Shown here in pieces: positions 38,238 to 46,270 of a DNA stretch of 64,000 bases. Numbering within the stretch: the first letter of the stretch is position 1; each line of letters opens with the position of its first letter. Where the stretch lies: positions 90,696 through 154,695 of the forward strand of contig NZ_JAJAVB010000022.1 in assembly GCF_020615385.1 (NCBI RefSeq). Direction: 5' to 3'. This DNA comes from Jiella soli. GTDB lineage: Bacteria > Pseudomonadota > Alphaproteobacteria > Rhizobiales > Rhizobiaceae. Position numbers and translations under genes: made by a program. The notes under the pieces are model-generated. The model was given only the letters and a program-made list of their open reading frames with translations, made no database searches and was not told the DNA's origin.

Positions 38238-39746
38238 TTGACCGTAGCAAGTTCTGAGGGGGACCGACCGGTGAGACGCAAGAATTCGCGCGCGGCGCGA
38301 AGGACGTCGCGGCCCGTGGTTTGGGTCGGCGCCGCAGCAATCACGGCAACAGCGGTTCTGGGAGCGGGACATATTCTTCCCAGCTCGCCCGAGCCGGCCA
38401 GACAATCCGCACAGCTTGAAAGAGCCGACAGCCCGACTCCGACCGTCACGCCAGGAAAGGGCGCCGGCCGCCAAGTGGCAGAGGCTCGCGCGGCAGCAGC
38501 GCCGCATCCGGACGCGCGGGGGTCGCGCGTCTTTCATCCAAACGCCGGCGAAAGCGAAGCCGGGAGCCACTTCGCCCCGCGCGGCGGCCGGGTGTTCGAA
38601 GTCGCGACGGCCACACCGGTGAAGAAGCCGGCGGCAAAGCGCCACATCACATGGCTGCATCTCAATTCCGGCGCCCCGCTGCTGCGCGACGTCGCGATGC
38701 GTCCGGCCGGCCAGGATGGCGAGCCGACACTGTTCTCGAAGGCGATGTTCGAGCCGGCGGAGGGGTTCAGGCCCGGTTCGGGCGCCGGCCGGCAGCTCGC
38801 CGCGCTCGGATCGCATCCCGCAGGCGCTGGGAGCACGTCGGCAATGGCCGGCGAAGCGGCAGCGGATCACACGCCCGCGGAAGGCGTGCAGGTCGCCTCT
38901 CTCGATCCACGCGCGGGCGGACTGACGGATCCTGAAGCGTCCTCCGGCGAGGAAGCAGATGCTTCCGCCGGCGTGCCCCTGCCCTCCTTCCGCGAGTCCG
39001 TCGCAGACGACATCAGCGCCGAGGTCGCCAATGCCGCGCCCGATCCGGCCACGGTGGCCGTGCCCGTTCCGCGGCCTCGCGCGCCGGCTTCGGCCAACCG
39101 CCGCGTCGCGAGCCTCGAGCCGCGGGATGTCAGCCGTCGCGCCGACACGGCGACCGACGCAGCCCCAGCCGCGGATGTCCGGCCGCGGCAACGGCCCGCA
39201 AAGGACGTGCCGGCGGCGCTTGCCTATGCGCGGCAGAGTGCCCCGGGCGAGGATAACGCGGGCAGTGGCGGTGTCGGCAGCTTCTTCAACAAGCTGTTCA
39301 ATTCCGGCTCGGCGCAGCTGCCGGGTCCGGGCAGCAAGGTCGCCGTCTACGACATCCAGTCGGCGACGGTCTATCTTCCCGGCGACAGACGCCTCGAAGC
39401 GCATTCCGGCCTTGGCCACATGCAGGACAATCCCCGCTATGTGAACCAGAAGAACCGCGGGCCGACGCCGCCCAACATCTACAATATGGTGATGCGCGAG
39501 AGCCTGTTTCACGGTGTCCAGGCCATCCGGCTCCTGCCGGCGGACGGCCGAAAGAAGTTCAACCGCGACGGCCTCCTCGCCCATTCCTACATGTATGTCG
39601 GCGGCGGCGACCGCTCGCAGTCGAATGGATGTGTCGTCTTCAAGAACTACGATCAGTTCCTGAAGGAGTTCAAGCGCGGTCGGATCAACCGGCTGATCGT
39701 GGTGAAGAGCCTGGACGACCTGCCGACCTACATGGCGGCGCTCTGA
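38238..39746 (+). CDS. DUF2778 (Tlde1-like L,D-transpeptidase fold) cell-envelope protein
   Basis: Protein of about 500 residues. An N-terminal membrane anchor or signal (PVVWVGAAAITATAVLGAGHIL) is followed by a long Pro/Ala/Arg-rich stretch to about residue 370 and a C-terminal DUF2778 domain. That domain carries the transpeptidase-like active-site pattern HSYMYVGGGDRSQSNGCVVF with histidine and SNGC cysteine. Relatives include Tlde1 effectors, but long anchored forms are common housekeeping proteins of Rhizobiales. Start is TTG 38238 after AAGGA, or GTG 38271 after GAGGGGG. Confidence 0.75.
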   Translation: MTVASSEGDRPVRRKNSRAARRTSRPVVWVGAAAITATAVLGAGHILPSSPEPARQSAQLERADSPTPTVTPGKGAGRQVAEARAAAAPHPDARGSRVFHPNAGESEAGSHFAPRGGRVFEVATATPVKKPAAKRHITWLHLNSGAPLLRDVAMRPAGQDGEPTLFSKAMFEPAEGFRPGSGAGRQLAALGSHPAGAGSTSAMAGEAAADHTPAEGVQVASLDPRAGGLTDPEASSGEEADASAGVPLPSFRESVADDISAEVANAAPDPATVAVPVPRPRAPASANRRVASLEPRDVSRRADTATDAAPAADVRPRQRPAKDVPAALAYARQSAPGEDNAGSGGVGSFFNKLFNSGSAQLPGPGSKVAVYDIQSATVYLPGDRRLEAHSGLGHMQDNPRYVNQKNRGPTPPNIYNMVMRESLFHGVQAIRLLPADGRKKFNRDGLLAHSYMYVGGGDRSQSNGCVVFKNYDQFLKEFKRGRINRLIVVKSLDDLPTYMAAL

Positions 39747-39836
39747 TCCCATCCGGCGGTCGGACCCGGCAAGCCGGTCCGGTCAGGCGCTTCGCCTAAC
39801 GGCGGAGCGCGCCGCCGCATAGGGCGCGTGCTCGTC

Positions 39837-40685
39837 TCAGATCGCCCTGCGCTTCGACAGGAGCGCAAAGGCGATGCCGCCGATGACGATCAGCCCGGCC
39901 AGGACGAAGCGCGGGCCGAGTGTCTCGGACAGGAAGAGGACGGCCCCGAGGGCGGCGATGACCGGCACGCAGAGCTGGACGATCGCCGCCGAAAGGGCGG
40001 TGAGCCCGCCGAGCGCCCGGTACCACAGGATGTAGCCGAGCGCCGAGGTGATGCCGCCCGAAGCGGCGGCAATCAGGATGCCCTCTCCCGTCATCCCGCC
40101 CTTGATCGCCGAGACGGCGATCAGCGGCAAGGCGAGAGGCAGGGTGCGGATGAAGTTGCCGGCTGTCGCCCGCATCGGATCGCCGGCGCCGCGCCCGCGC
40201 AGCGAGTAGACGCCCCAGGCTGCGCCCGACAGGACCATCAACCCCGTGCCAAGCGGATCCGGCCGGGTCAGGCCCGGCGTGAGCCACCAGACGAAGGCGG
40301 CGAAGGCGGCGGCGAGCCCGAGCGCTTCGCGCAGGCTCGGCCGTTCACCCTTGAAGAGCCCCCAGGCGATCATCGTCGCCTGGACGGCCGCGAACAGCAC
40401 CAGCGCTCCGACGGCGGCTCCGACGCGCCCATAGGCGAGCGAGAAGGCAAGCGCATAGACGAAGAGGGCAGCGGCGGAAGCCCAGCTGCCGGCAAAGCGG
40501 CGCGCCTCGGAGGGCTTGCGTGCGTGAGAAAGCTGCAGGATGAGCGCGAGGACGGCGGCGCCGATCGAAAGGCGCAGGCCGGTGAAGCCAAGCGGGTCGG
40601 CAGTTCCGCTCGCCATGCCGAGCCGCGCCAGCAGCGAATTGCCGGCAAACGCGATCATCGCCAGCGTCGTCAGCCAGAGCGTCAT
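39837..40685 (-). CDS. EamA/DMT-family transporter
   Basis: Inner-membrane drug/metabolite transporter of 282 residues with about ten helices in two EamA repeats (TLAMIAFAGNSLLARLG… and GTGLMVLSGAAWGVYSLRGRG…). Substrate unknown. The ATG at 40685 has GGAGG 13 bases upstream. It is followed by an imperfect hairpin around 39767–39783 in the convergent gap. Confidence 0.85.
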   Translation of the reverse strand: MTLWLTTLAMIAFAGNSLLARLGMASGTADPLGFTGLRLSIGAAVLALILQLSHARKPSEARRFAGSWASAAALFVYALAFSLAYGRVGAAVGALVLFAAVQATMIAWGLFKGERPSLREALGLAAAFAAFVWWLTPGLTRPDPLGTGLMVLSGAAWGVYSLRGRGAGDPMRATAGNFIRTLPLALPLIAVSAIKGGMTGEGILIAAASGGITSALGYILWYRALGGLTALSAAIVQLCVPVIAALGAVLFLSETLGPRFVLAGLIVIGGIAFALLSKRRAI

Positions 40686-40792
40686 GGCTTGCCCGTTTCC
40701 TCCGCAAATGCTCGCGGCAGATAGAGCACGGTTTCCGATGCCGGTCGACGCGCGGCTATTTCGCCTTCGGGACTAGCGTGATCGCTCGCAGG

Positions 40793-41152
40793 TCAGAAAT
40801 CCCTGTCGCAATGATAGGCATCGCCGCTCGAGCGAACCTGCGGCAGGGCTGCCCCCGCAGGCGTGCTCGCCGATGCGGCCTGGACGGGCACGGCAGAGGC
40901 GCCGACGGCCGCAGACAGATAGAGCGTGTTGCCGCCGAGCGCCGCGGTCGCGGCCTTCATGCGTTCAACGGGGTCGGAGATGGTGTCCATCGCCATACCC
41001 TCGGGAATACGGTCGCCATCCACCCGCGTGATGTAGCGGCACTCGGCGATGCCCTGCTGCGTGCGGACGACGGTGACGGAATCGGCGGACGGATTGGCGG
41101 TCACGCAGCCGCTAAGGCTCACGACGAGAAGAAGCGGTGGAAGGGCGCGCAT
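40793..41152 (-). CDS. Small lipoprotein, DUF4156-like
   Basis: Protein of 119 residues with a lipoprotein signal peptide and lipobox LSGC (Cys 16), then a compact domain with GIAECRYITRVDG and LGGNTLYL, and a Ser/Ala-rich end. The central part resembles DUF4156/RcsF-type envelope lipoproteins, but that relation is from memory. It lies upstream of the EamA gene in the same direction across 107 bases. Confidence 0.65.
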   Translation of the reverse strand: MRALPPLLLVVSLSGCVTANPSADSVTVVRTQQGIAECRYITRVDGDRIPEGMAMDTISDPVERMKAATAALGGNTLYLSAAVGASAVPVQAASASTPAGAALPQVRSSGDAYHCDRDF

Positions 41153-41289
41153 GGCTGAAGTCCCGGATTGTCTGAGCTGTCGGCGAAGATGTCCCGGACG
41201 AACTACAGCATTGACCCCGCAAGCGGAATCCCCACCGGCGGTCGGGCACGACCATTTGTGAGACGATCGACTTTTGCGCCGGCTTCGGC

Positions 41290-41325
41290 AAACGAAAAGG
41301 GGCCCGGCGCAAGGCCGGACCCCTT
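41290..41325 (-). terminator. Strong intrinsic terminator of the flagellin gene
   Basis: Positions 41297–41308 and 41314–41325 form a 12-bp stem with one G·U-type position and a 5-base loop, followed on the minus strand by TTTTCGTTT. It begins 24 bases past the flagellin stop. Confidence 0.88.
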
Positions 41326-41348
41326 CCCTTGTGTCTTGCGGACGCTGC

Positions 41349-42632
41349 TTAGCGGAAGAGCGAGAGCAGGGTCTGCGAGGAGGAGTTGGCGATCGAGAGC
41401 GCCTGGACGCCGAGCTGCTGCTGGGTCTGGAGCGCCTTCAGCCGGGTCGATTCCTCGGTCATGTCGGCGTCGACCAGCGAGCCGACACCCTTGTCGATCG
41501 TGTCCATCAAATTGCCGACGAAGGTCGTCTGCAGGTCGATGCGGTTCTGGATCGCGCCGATCGTCGAAGCGCCCGCCGTCACCTTGGCGATCGCGTCGTC
41601 GACCACGTTGATGTACTTCTTGATGTCGGCCTGGGTGACCGAAGCGCCGGAGATGTCGATCGTGGACACCGCCGTGCCGGCATCGGCATCGGTGTTGGAG
41701 ACCGTGATCGTGGTGCCGGTACCGGTGGCCGTCGTCGACAGCGACAGGGCGCCGGCCGTCGAGGCGGTGGCGGAGGCAGCGACGCCAGCGGCAGTCAGCG
41801 CCGCGTTCATGACCGAGGCCATGGCGGTGGCGCCGGCGATCTTGCCGTCGGTGACACCGAGCGTCGAATTGACCAGGGCCTGATCGATGGTCACGACCTT
41901 GGCGGTGGTGCCGGTGCCGATGGCGACGTCGAAGCTGATCGTGTCGTTGACGTCGAGCGTGAGCCCGGTGGTGGAGCTGCCCATGCTCACGGTCGCCGCA
42001 GTCGCGGTGGCCGCCGTATTGGTCCCGTCCGTGACGCCGTTGGCGCTGGTGTTGCCGCCCACGCCGCCGTTGAGGATACCGGTGCTGGTGGTGGAGTTCG
42101 AGTCGTAGAGCGCGATCTTGGAGGTATCGATGGAGATCGAGCCGAGCGCCAGGGCGCCGGAAGCGTCACGGGAGAAGTTCGAAACCATCGTCTTGGTGGC
42201 GTTGTAACCGGAGGCGCTGGAGTCGACCGACAGCCAGTTCTGGCCGGAGAAGGAGGCGGAGTCGGCGATGCTCTTCAGCTGTTCCTGCAGCTGCTTGACT
42301 TCGTCCTGGATCTTGGTGCGGTCGACGCCGTCCTGGGTCGCTGCGGTCAGCTTGGCCTTGATCTCGTTGAGAACGTCCTTGGCGGAGTCGAGGCCGGTAT
42401 AGGCCGTGTCAACGGTCGCGGCGCCGATGCCGAGCGAGTCCTTGACGGCCGACAGCGCGTCATTGTCGGAGCGCATGGTGGTCGAGATCGACCAGTAGGC
42501 GGCGTTGTCCTTGGCATTGGCGACGCGGTAGCCGGTCGAGATCCGGTTCTGCGTGTCATCCAGCGCGTTGTTGGTCATGCTGAGGGTCTGCAGCGCAGTC
42601 ATCGCCGCAGTATTCGTCATCAAGCTGCTCAT
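41349..42632 (-). CDS. fla: Flagellin, rhizobial type
   Basis: Filament subunit of 427 residues. The conserved D0/D1 ends are present: MSSLMTNTAAMTALQTLSMTNNALDDTQNRISTGYRVANAKDNAAYWSI-type N-terminus (pieces shortened here) and the C-terminal QTQQQLGVQALSIANSSSQTLLSLFR-type helix. The centre is a Thr/Ala/Gly-rich variable domain. It stands alone with its own leader and strong terminator, as flagellin genes usually do. Candidate CtrA sites lie about 260–310 bases upstream. Confidence 0.95.
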   Translation of the reverse strand: MSSLMTNTAAMTALQTLSMTNNALDDTQNRISTGYRVANAKDNAAYWSISTTMRSDNDALSAVKDSLGIGAATVDTAYTGLDSAKDVLNEIKAKLTAATQDGVDRTKIQDEVKQLQEQLKSIADSASFSGQNWLSVDSSASGYNATKTMVSNFSRDASGALALGSISIDTSKIALYDSNSTTSTGILNGGVGGNTSANGVTDGTNTAATATAATVSMGSSTTGLTLDVNDTISFDVAIGTGTTAKVVTIDQALVNSTLGVTDGKIAGATAMASVMNAALTAAGVAASATASTAGALSLSTTATGTGTTITVSNTDADAGTAVSTIDISGASVTQADIKKYINVVDDAIAKVTAGASTIGAIQNRIDLQTTFVGNLMDTIDKGVGSLVDADMTEESTRLKALQTQQQLGVQALSIANSSSQTLLSLFR

Positions 42633-43230
42633 AGGTCGTCCCGTAAAAAACGTAATTCAGGGTTGGGACAGTCCGGATCGGCCGGGATAACGAGGCGACA
42701 TCATGTCTATGGCTTCAGGTTTCCCTGCTGTCCATCTCGCTATGCCCTCACCATCGGCCGATGGGTTTGCGGAATTCTTAAAATCGGCAATTTCAGGACA
42801 GACAAATGCCAGTTTTCGTGAGTGAACGTGAATATAGTGAACGCATCTTTGCCAAACGGGCTTAATATTTTTCAATCTTTCGATCTTGCTAAGCTTAATC
42901 CCCGGTAAATTCAACTCGAACATGCTTAATAGACATGGTTAATCAGGTGGTGCGACAGAAGCCGACGGCACGGAAGTCGCTGTCCGATCAATGAGTTGAT
43001 CCTGCCGTGCCCTTCAGACATCGCGATCGTCCGGCAGATTGCGCGCGTCTCGCGGCAGGACGAGCGCTTGCGCTGCGAGGACGCGGATCGTCTGGCGCGT
43101 CCTGGCAAGAGACATCCGCCAGCACGAACTGACGCATGTGGCGATCGCCAGGGGCTGGCTGGCACGAACGGAACTCGCCTTGCGAGGGCTAAGGCGGGAG
43201 GAAGCGCCTTTCCGGCCTTTGCCTCGCGGC
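42633..43230. other. A+T-rich flagellin upstream region and non-coding gap
   Basis: Positions 42770–42945 are markedly A+T-rich and contain several TTAA words. The remainder up to the DUF1007 stop at 43231 is G+C-rich without a supported gene; its open frames continue shadows of the neighbour. Confidence 0.55.
42895..42942 (-). promoter_or_regulatory. Candidate CtrA-binding sites upstream of flagellin
   Basis: TTAA-N7-TAAA (42895–42909) matches seven of eight bases of the CtrA motif TTAA-N7-TTAA. On the minus strand TTAACCAT (42942–42935) matches the known CtrA octamer. Both lie in the A+T-rich flagellin upstream region. Confidence 0.4.
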
Positions 43231-43923
43231 TCAGCGGCAGTCGAGTTCGAGCCGGGTCGCCAGAACCTTCGAGAAGTCGACGCCATCCTCCGGCATCGGC
43301 ACCGTCTGGTCGCTGTTGAACCGCGCGATCGAGTTCATCCAGCGCGTCGCGGCCTCGTCGGGCGACGGCACCACGAACGCCTTCTTGCAGAGGACGGGCA
43401 GGTTCTTCTCGATGAAGTGGCTCTCGTCGGGAAAATTGAAGGCGACGAAATAGGTCTTGTCGTAGACCGAGAAGGTGATCGCCTCCTTGGTCAGGTCTAC
43501 CTCGCTCTTCGGCTTCATCGTGAAGACGAACAGGAGCTTGCCCTTCTTGGCGTCGTAGGTCACGTCGAAGGTCGAGGGCGGCTGCATGGCGATGTCCTCG
43601 GCGCCGCGACTGACGAAGGTGTAGTAGGACCACTCTGCGATCGAGCTCTCGACCTGCTTGCCCACGGCTTCGAGTTCGGGCTTGTCCAGCCGGCCGTTGC
43701 CATCGGCGTCGAAGTCGGGGATGACGCTCGCCGAGAAGAGTTCGTCCATCGACCAGATATTCCTGATCTCGGCGAGCCGGCCATGGCCGTCGCCGATGAT
43801 CTCCATCTTCGCGTCGACGAAGACATGCGGATGCGCCGAGGCCGCGCCGGTGCTTAGAGCCACAAGGGCGGCGGCGAGGACGCCGAAAGCCCCGATTCCT
43901 CGCAAAATGTGACTCCGGCGCAT
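43231..43923 (-). CDS. DUF1007 periplasmic metal-binding protein (ZevA-like), second copy
   Basis: Exported protein of 230 residues with a signal peptide (GVLAAALVALSTGAASA) directly followed by HPHVFVD, the hallmark of DUF1007. An EF-hand-like loop DADGNGRLDKPEL lies near 73–85. Members such as Haemophilus ZevA work with a NicO-type permease in metal uptake. It starts one base after the NicO stop (TGACATG), so the two are coupled. It is a paralogue of the protein at 45256–45954. Confidence 0.85.
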   Translation of the reverse strand: MRRSHILRGIGAFGVLAAALVALSTGAASAHPHVFVDAKMEIIGDGHGRLAEIRNIWSMDELFSASVIPDFDADGNGRLDKPELEAVGKQVESSIAEWSYYTFVSRGAEDIAMQPPSTFDVTYDAKKGKLLFVFTMKPKSEVDLTKEAITFSVYDKTYFVAFNFPDESHFIEKNLPVLCKKAFVVPSPDEAATRWMNSIARFNSDQTVPMPEDGVDFSKVLATRLELDCR

Positions 43924-43924
43924 G

Positions 43925-45097
43925 TCAGCCTCCCTGGAGGACCGCGCCGACGAGCGTCAGGCCGAGCAGCAGAATGATCAGCGCGCCGCCGATCTCGAGC
44001 CCGTCCTGGACGAGGCCGCCGAACCGTCCGCGTCCACTCGCCTTGAGCGCCAGCGTCTTGGCGAAGACGGCGAAGGTGGCGAGCGCCGAAACGGTGATCG
44101 CCGTCCCGAGCGCCATGGCCAGCACGGACAGGATTCCGCCGAGATAGAGGCTATTGAGGAGCGAGAAGGTGAGGACGACGATCGCGCCGGCGCAGGGCCG
44201 CAGGCCGGTCGAGAAGACCACCGAGGCGGCGGTGCCGAGCGACAGTCGCCTGCCGCCGAGCGCGGCCGGATCGGACATGTGCGGACGGCCGCAGCCGCAG
44301 GCGTCCGCATCCTCGGCGGTGCAGACTTCCGCGGCATAGCCGCCGGACGCGTTGCCGACGAACCGGTAACCGCTTGCCGAAGCGGCCGGCCCTCCCCCGG
44401 CAGCCGAACCCGGAGCGGAAGCAAGGCTCGGATGCCGGACCCGGAAGGTCGGCGCTCTCATCGCGGCCCTGCCGGTCTCGGCCGATAGGCCGGCTCCGGC
44501 TCCGACTGGGACCGACCCGGAACCGAGGCCGAAGGCCGGGAACAGCCGCCGCCGGCGACCGATCGTCCAGAGTTTGCGGGTGAGGAGGACCGCGCCGAAG
44601 AGTGCGACGAGGCAGTAGGAGCCGAACTCCAGGGCATCGGTGGCGTTGGTCATCGAGACCCCGGTGCCGCGCAACACGTACCAGCCGAGCCCGACGACGA
44701 CGAGCGCCGAGACCGCCTGCAGGAGGGCTGAGACGAAGGACAAGAGGACGCCGCGCCTCAGCTGCACCTCGTTGGCGACCATGTAAGAGGAGATCACCGC
44801 CTTGCCGTGCCCGGGACCGGCGGCGTGGAAGATGCCGTAGGCGAAGGACAGGCCGACCAGATAGAGGAAGCCGCCCGGTTCGGTGCGCATGGCGACCAGT
44901 GCATGCCGCAGGGCGTCGAAGAATTCCCGCTGATAGAGCGTGACGACGGCGAAGAGGCCGGCGAATGGCCCGCTCGGCGGCGCCATCGTGTCAGCCGTGC
45001 CGATGCCAATCGAGGAGCGAGCCAGCGCCGGATCGAAGCCAGCCAGAACAAGGACGAGCGCGGCGGCTGACAGGAGACTCGCTTGTTTCACCCGCAT
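43925..45097 (-). CDS. NicO/RcnA-family metal permease (ZevB-like)
   Basis: Inner-membrane protein of 390 residues with a signal-like N-terminus and at least six helices. The family motifs are visible: FHAAGPGHGKAVISSYMVA in the first half and FSTGLRPCAGAIVVLTFSL in the second, joined by a long loop with a cysteine cluster (CTAEDADACGCG). NicO proteins carry Ni, Co or Zn; together with DUF1007 partners a Zn or other divalent uptake role (ZevAB) fits. ATG 45097 has AGGGG upstream. Confidence 0.85.
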   Translation of the reverse strand: MRVKQASLLSAAALVLVLAGFDPALARSSIGIGTADTMAPPSGPFAGLFAVVTLYQREFFDALRHALVAMRTEPGGFLYLVGLSFAYGIFHAAGPGHGKAVISSYMVANEVQLRRGVLLSFVSALLQAVSALVVVGLGWYVLRGTGVSMTNATDALEFGSYCLVALFGAVLLTRKLWTIGRRRRLFPAFGLGSGSVPVGAGAGLSAETGRAAMRAPTFRVRHPSLASAPGSAAGGGPAASASGYRFVGNASGGYAAEVCTAEDADACGCGRPHMSDPAALGGRRLSLGTAASVVFSTGLRPCAGAIVVLTFSLLNSLYLGGILSVLAMALGTAITVSALATFAVFAKTLALKASGRGRFGGLVQDGLEIGGALIILLLGLTLVGAVLQGG

Positions 45098-45255
45098 GAC
45101 GCATTCCCCTGTGTCCCCGGCAGCGCGCGACGGCGCACCGGCATCGTTCGGCCCGTGCAGCCCGATCGCGCGATCGCAGCGCCATCGGCCATAAGAATGG
45201 CCGAACTTTGAGCGGAGCCAGACCGCGGCCGCTCGCGTCAGGTTGCGCCCGCCCG

Positions 45256-45954
45256 TTACCCGCAGCGGATCTCCATGCGCGCGGCAAGGATCTGCGAATA
45301 ATTGACACCATCGGCCGGCGCTGCATCGTCGGGCCCGAGCGCCGCCATCGCCTCGATCCACTTCTTGGCTGCCGCGTCCTCGTCGGGCCGGACGAAATTC
45401 GTGCGGCATGCCGGGGGCATGTCGACCAGCTGGAAGCTGTCCGCGTTGAAATCGAAGGCGGTGTAGAAGGACTCGTCGAAATTCGACACGGTCAGCGGGT
45501 GCTTCGCGAGGTCCAGCGGCTCTTCCGCCCGCATCTCGAAGAAGAGCAGGAGCTGACCGTCCTGATCGAGCGCGTGAATGGCGTCGGGCGGCGCCAGCTT
45601 CACCTGGCGCCCGTTCGTCGTCACCGAGGTGTAGAAGGAATATTCGGCGATCGAATCCCGGATCGTCTTGCCGACGTCCTCGAGTTCGTCGTCGTCGAGC
45701 CGGCCATTGGCGTTCTTGTCGAACTCGACCAGCACCTGCGAGCTGAAGAGCTCGTCCATCCGCCAGACATTGCGGATCGCGCCGAGGGCTCCGCCGGCTG
45801 CGCCGACGATCTCGACGTGGGACTGAGCAAAGACGTGCGGATGCGCTGCAGCCGGGCGAACGGCGCCGAGGCTCAGGCCGGCGACCCAGGCGGCGATCGT
45901 CAGCGACACCGGCAGGAAGGTGGGGATGCGGGTAGACAGACCGGGGCCCTCCAC
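45256..45954 (-). CDS. DUF1007 periplasmic metal-binding protein (ZevA-like), first copy
   Basis: Exported protein of 232 residues: signal peptide ending AVRPAAA, then HPHVFAQSHVEI, and an EF-hand-like loop DKNANGRLDDDEL. The GTG at 45954 is chosen because AAGGA lies five bases upstream and it gives a normal signal peptide; the frame to 46146 runs through the regulatory repeats. First gene of the leftward DUF1007–NicO–DUF1007 operon, divergent from the FTR1 operon. Confidence 0.82.
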   Translation of the reverse strand: MEGPGLSTRIPTFLPVSLTIAAWVAGLSLGAVRPAAAHPHVFAQSHVEIVGAAGGALGAIRNVWRMDELFSSQVLVEFDKNANGRLDDDELEDVGKTIRDSIAEYSFYTSVTTNGRQVKLAPPDAIHALDQDGQLLLFFEMRAEEPLDLAKHPLTVSNFDESFYTAFDFNADSFQLVDMPPACRTNFVRPDEDAAAKKWIEAMAALGPDDAAPADGVNYSQILAARMEIRCG

Positions 45955-46095
45955 GTTGGTCCTTGCACTTCGAGCCCAAGAGCATGGCCGAAGTTTGGAG
46001 CCCGTCAATCTGTTTCGGGGACTTCCGCGGCTCGAAGTATTCGTCCGCCGAGCCAGCCGAGAATCAGGCAGACTGGCAGAACGTCGCAGGCACTC

Positions 46096-46137
46096 TTTAG
46101 AAGCCTTCAAAACGGCCAGTTTAGAAGCTTTTAAAAC
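46096..46137. promoter_or_regulatory. Tandem Irr/ICE-like boxes in the divergent metal promoter
   Basis: TTTAGAAGCCTTCAAAAC (46096–46113) and TTTAGAAGCTTTTAAAAC (46120–46137) are direct repeats, 16 of 18 identical, 24 bases start to start. From memory the rhizobial Irr/ICE consensus is TTTAGAA-N3-TTCTAAA; the first copy fits it at 13 of 14 positions, the second at 12. The site lies between the DUF1007/NicO operon and the FTR1 operon and could regulate both. Confidence 0.6.
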
Positions 46138-46270
46138 TGAATACAAAAATCAAGTTTTCTCTTGCGACGACAAAACGGCCGGTGCTACGACACCCCTCGC
46201 CCGCTGCGGAAACTGATCGTCCGATCGCGGATCCGCCCGAAATCGCTCATCCGGAAGGGACCTTAGGGGA

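Noticed and set aside
43925..45985. One 686-codon ORF spanning NicO and its upstream gene
   Set aside because: Only the part from ATG 45097 encodes NicO; the extension is the shadow of the DUF1007 gene and has no signal peptide.
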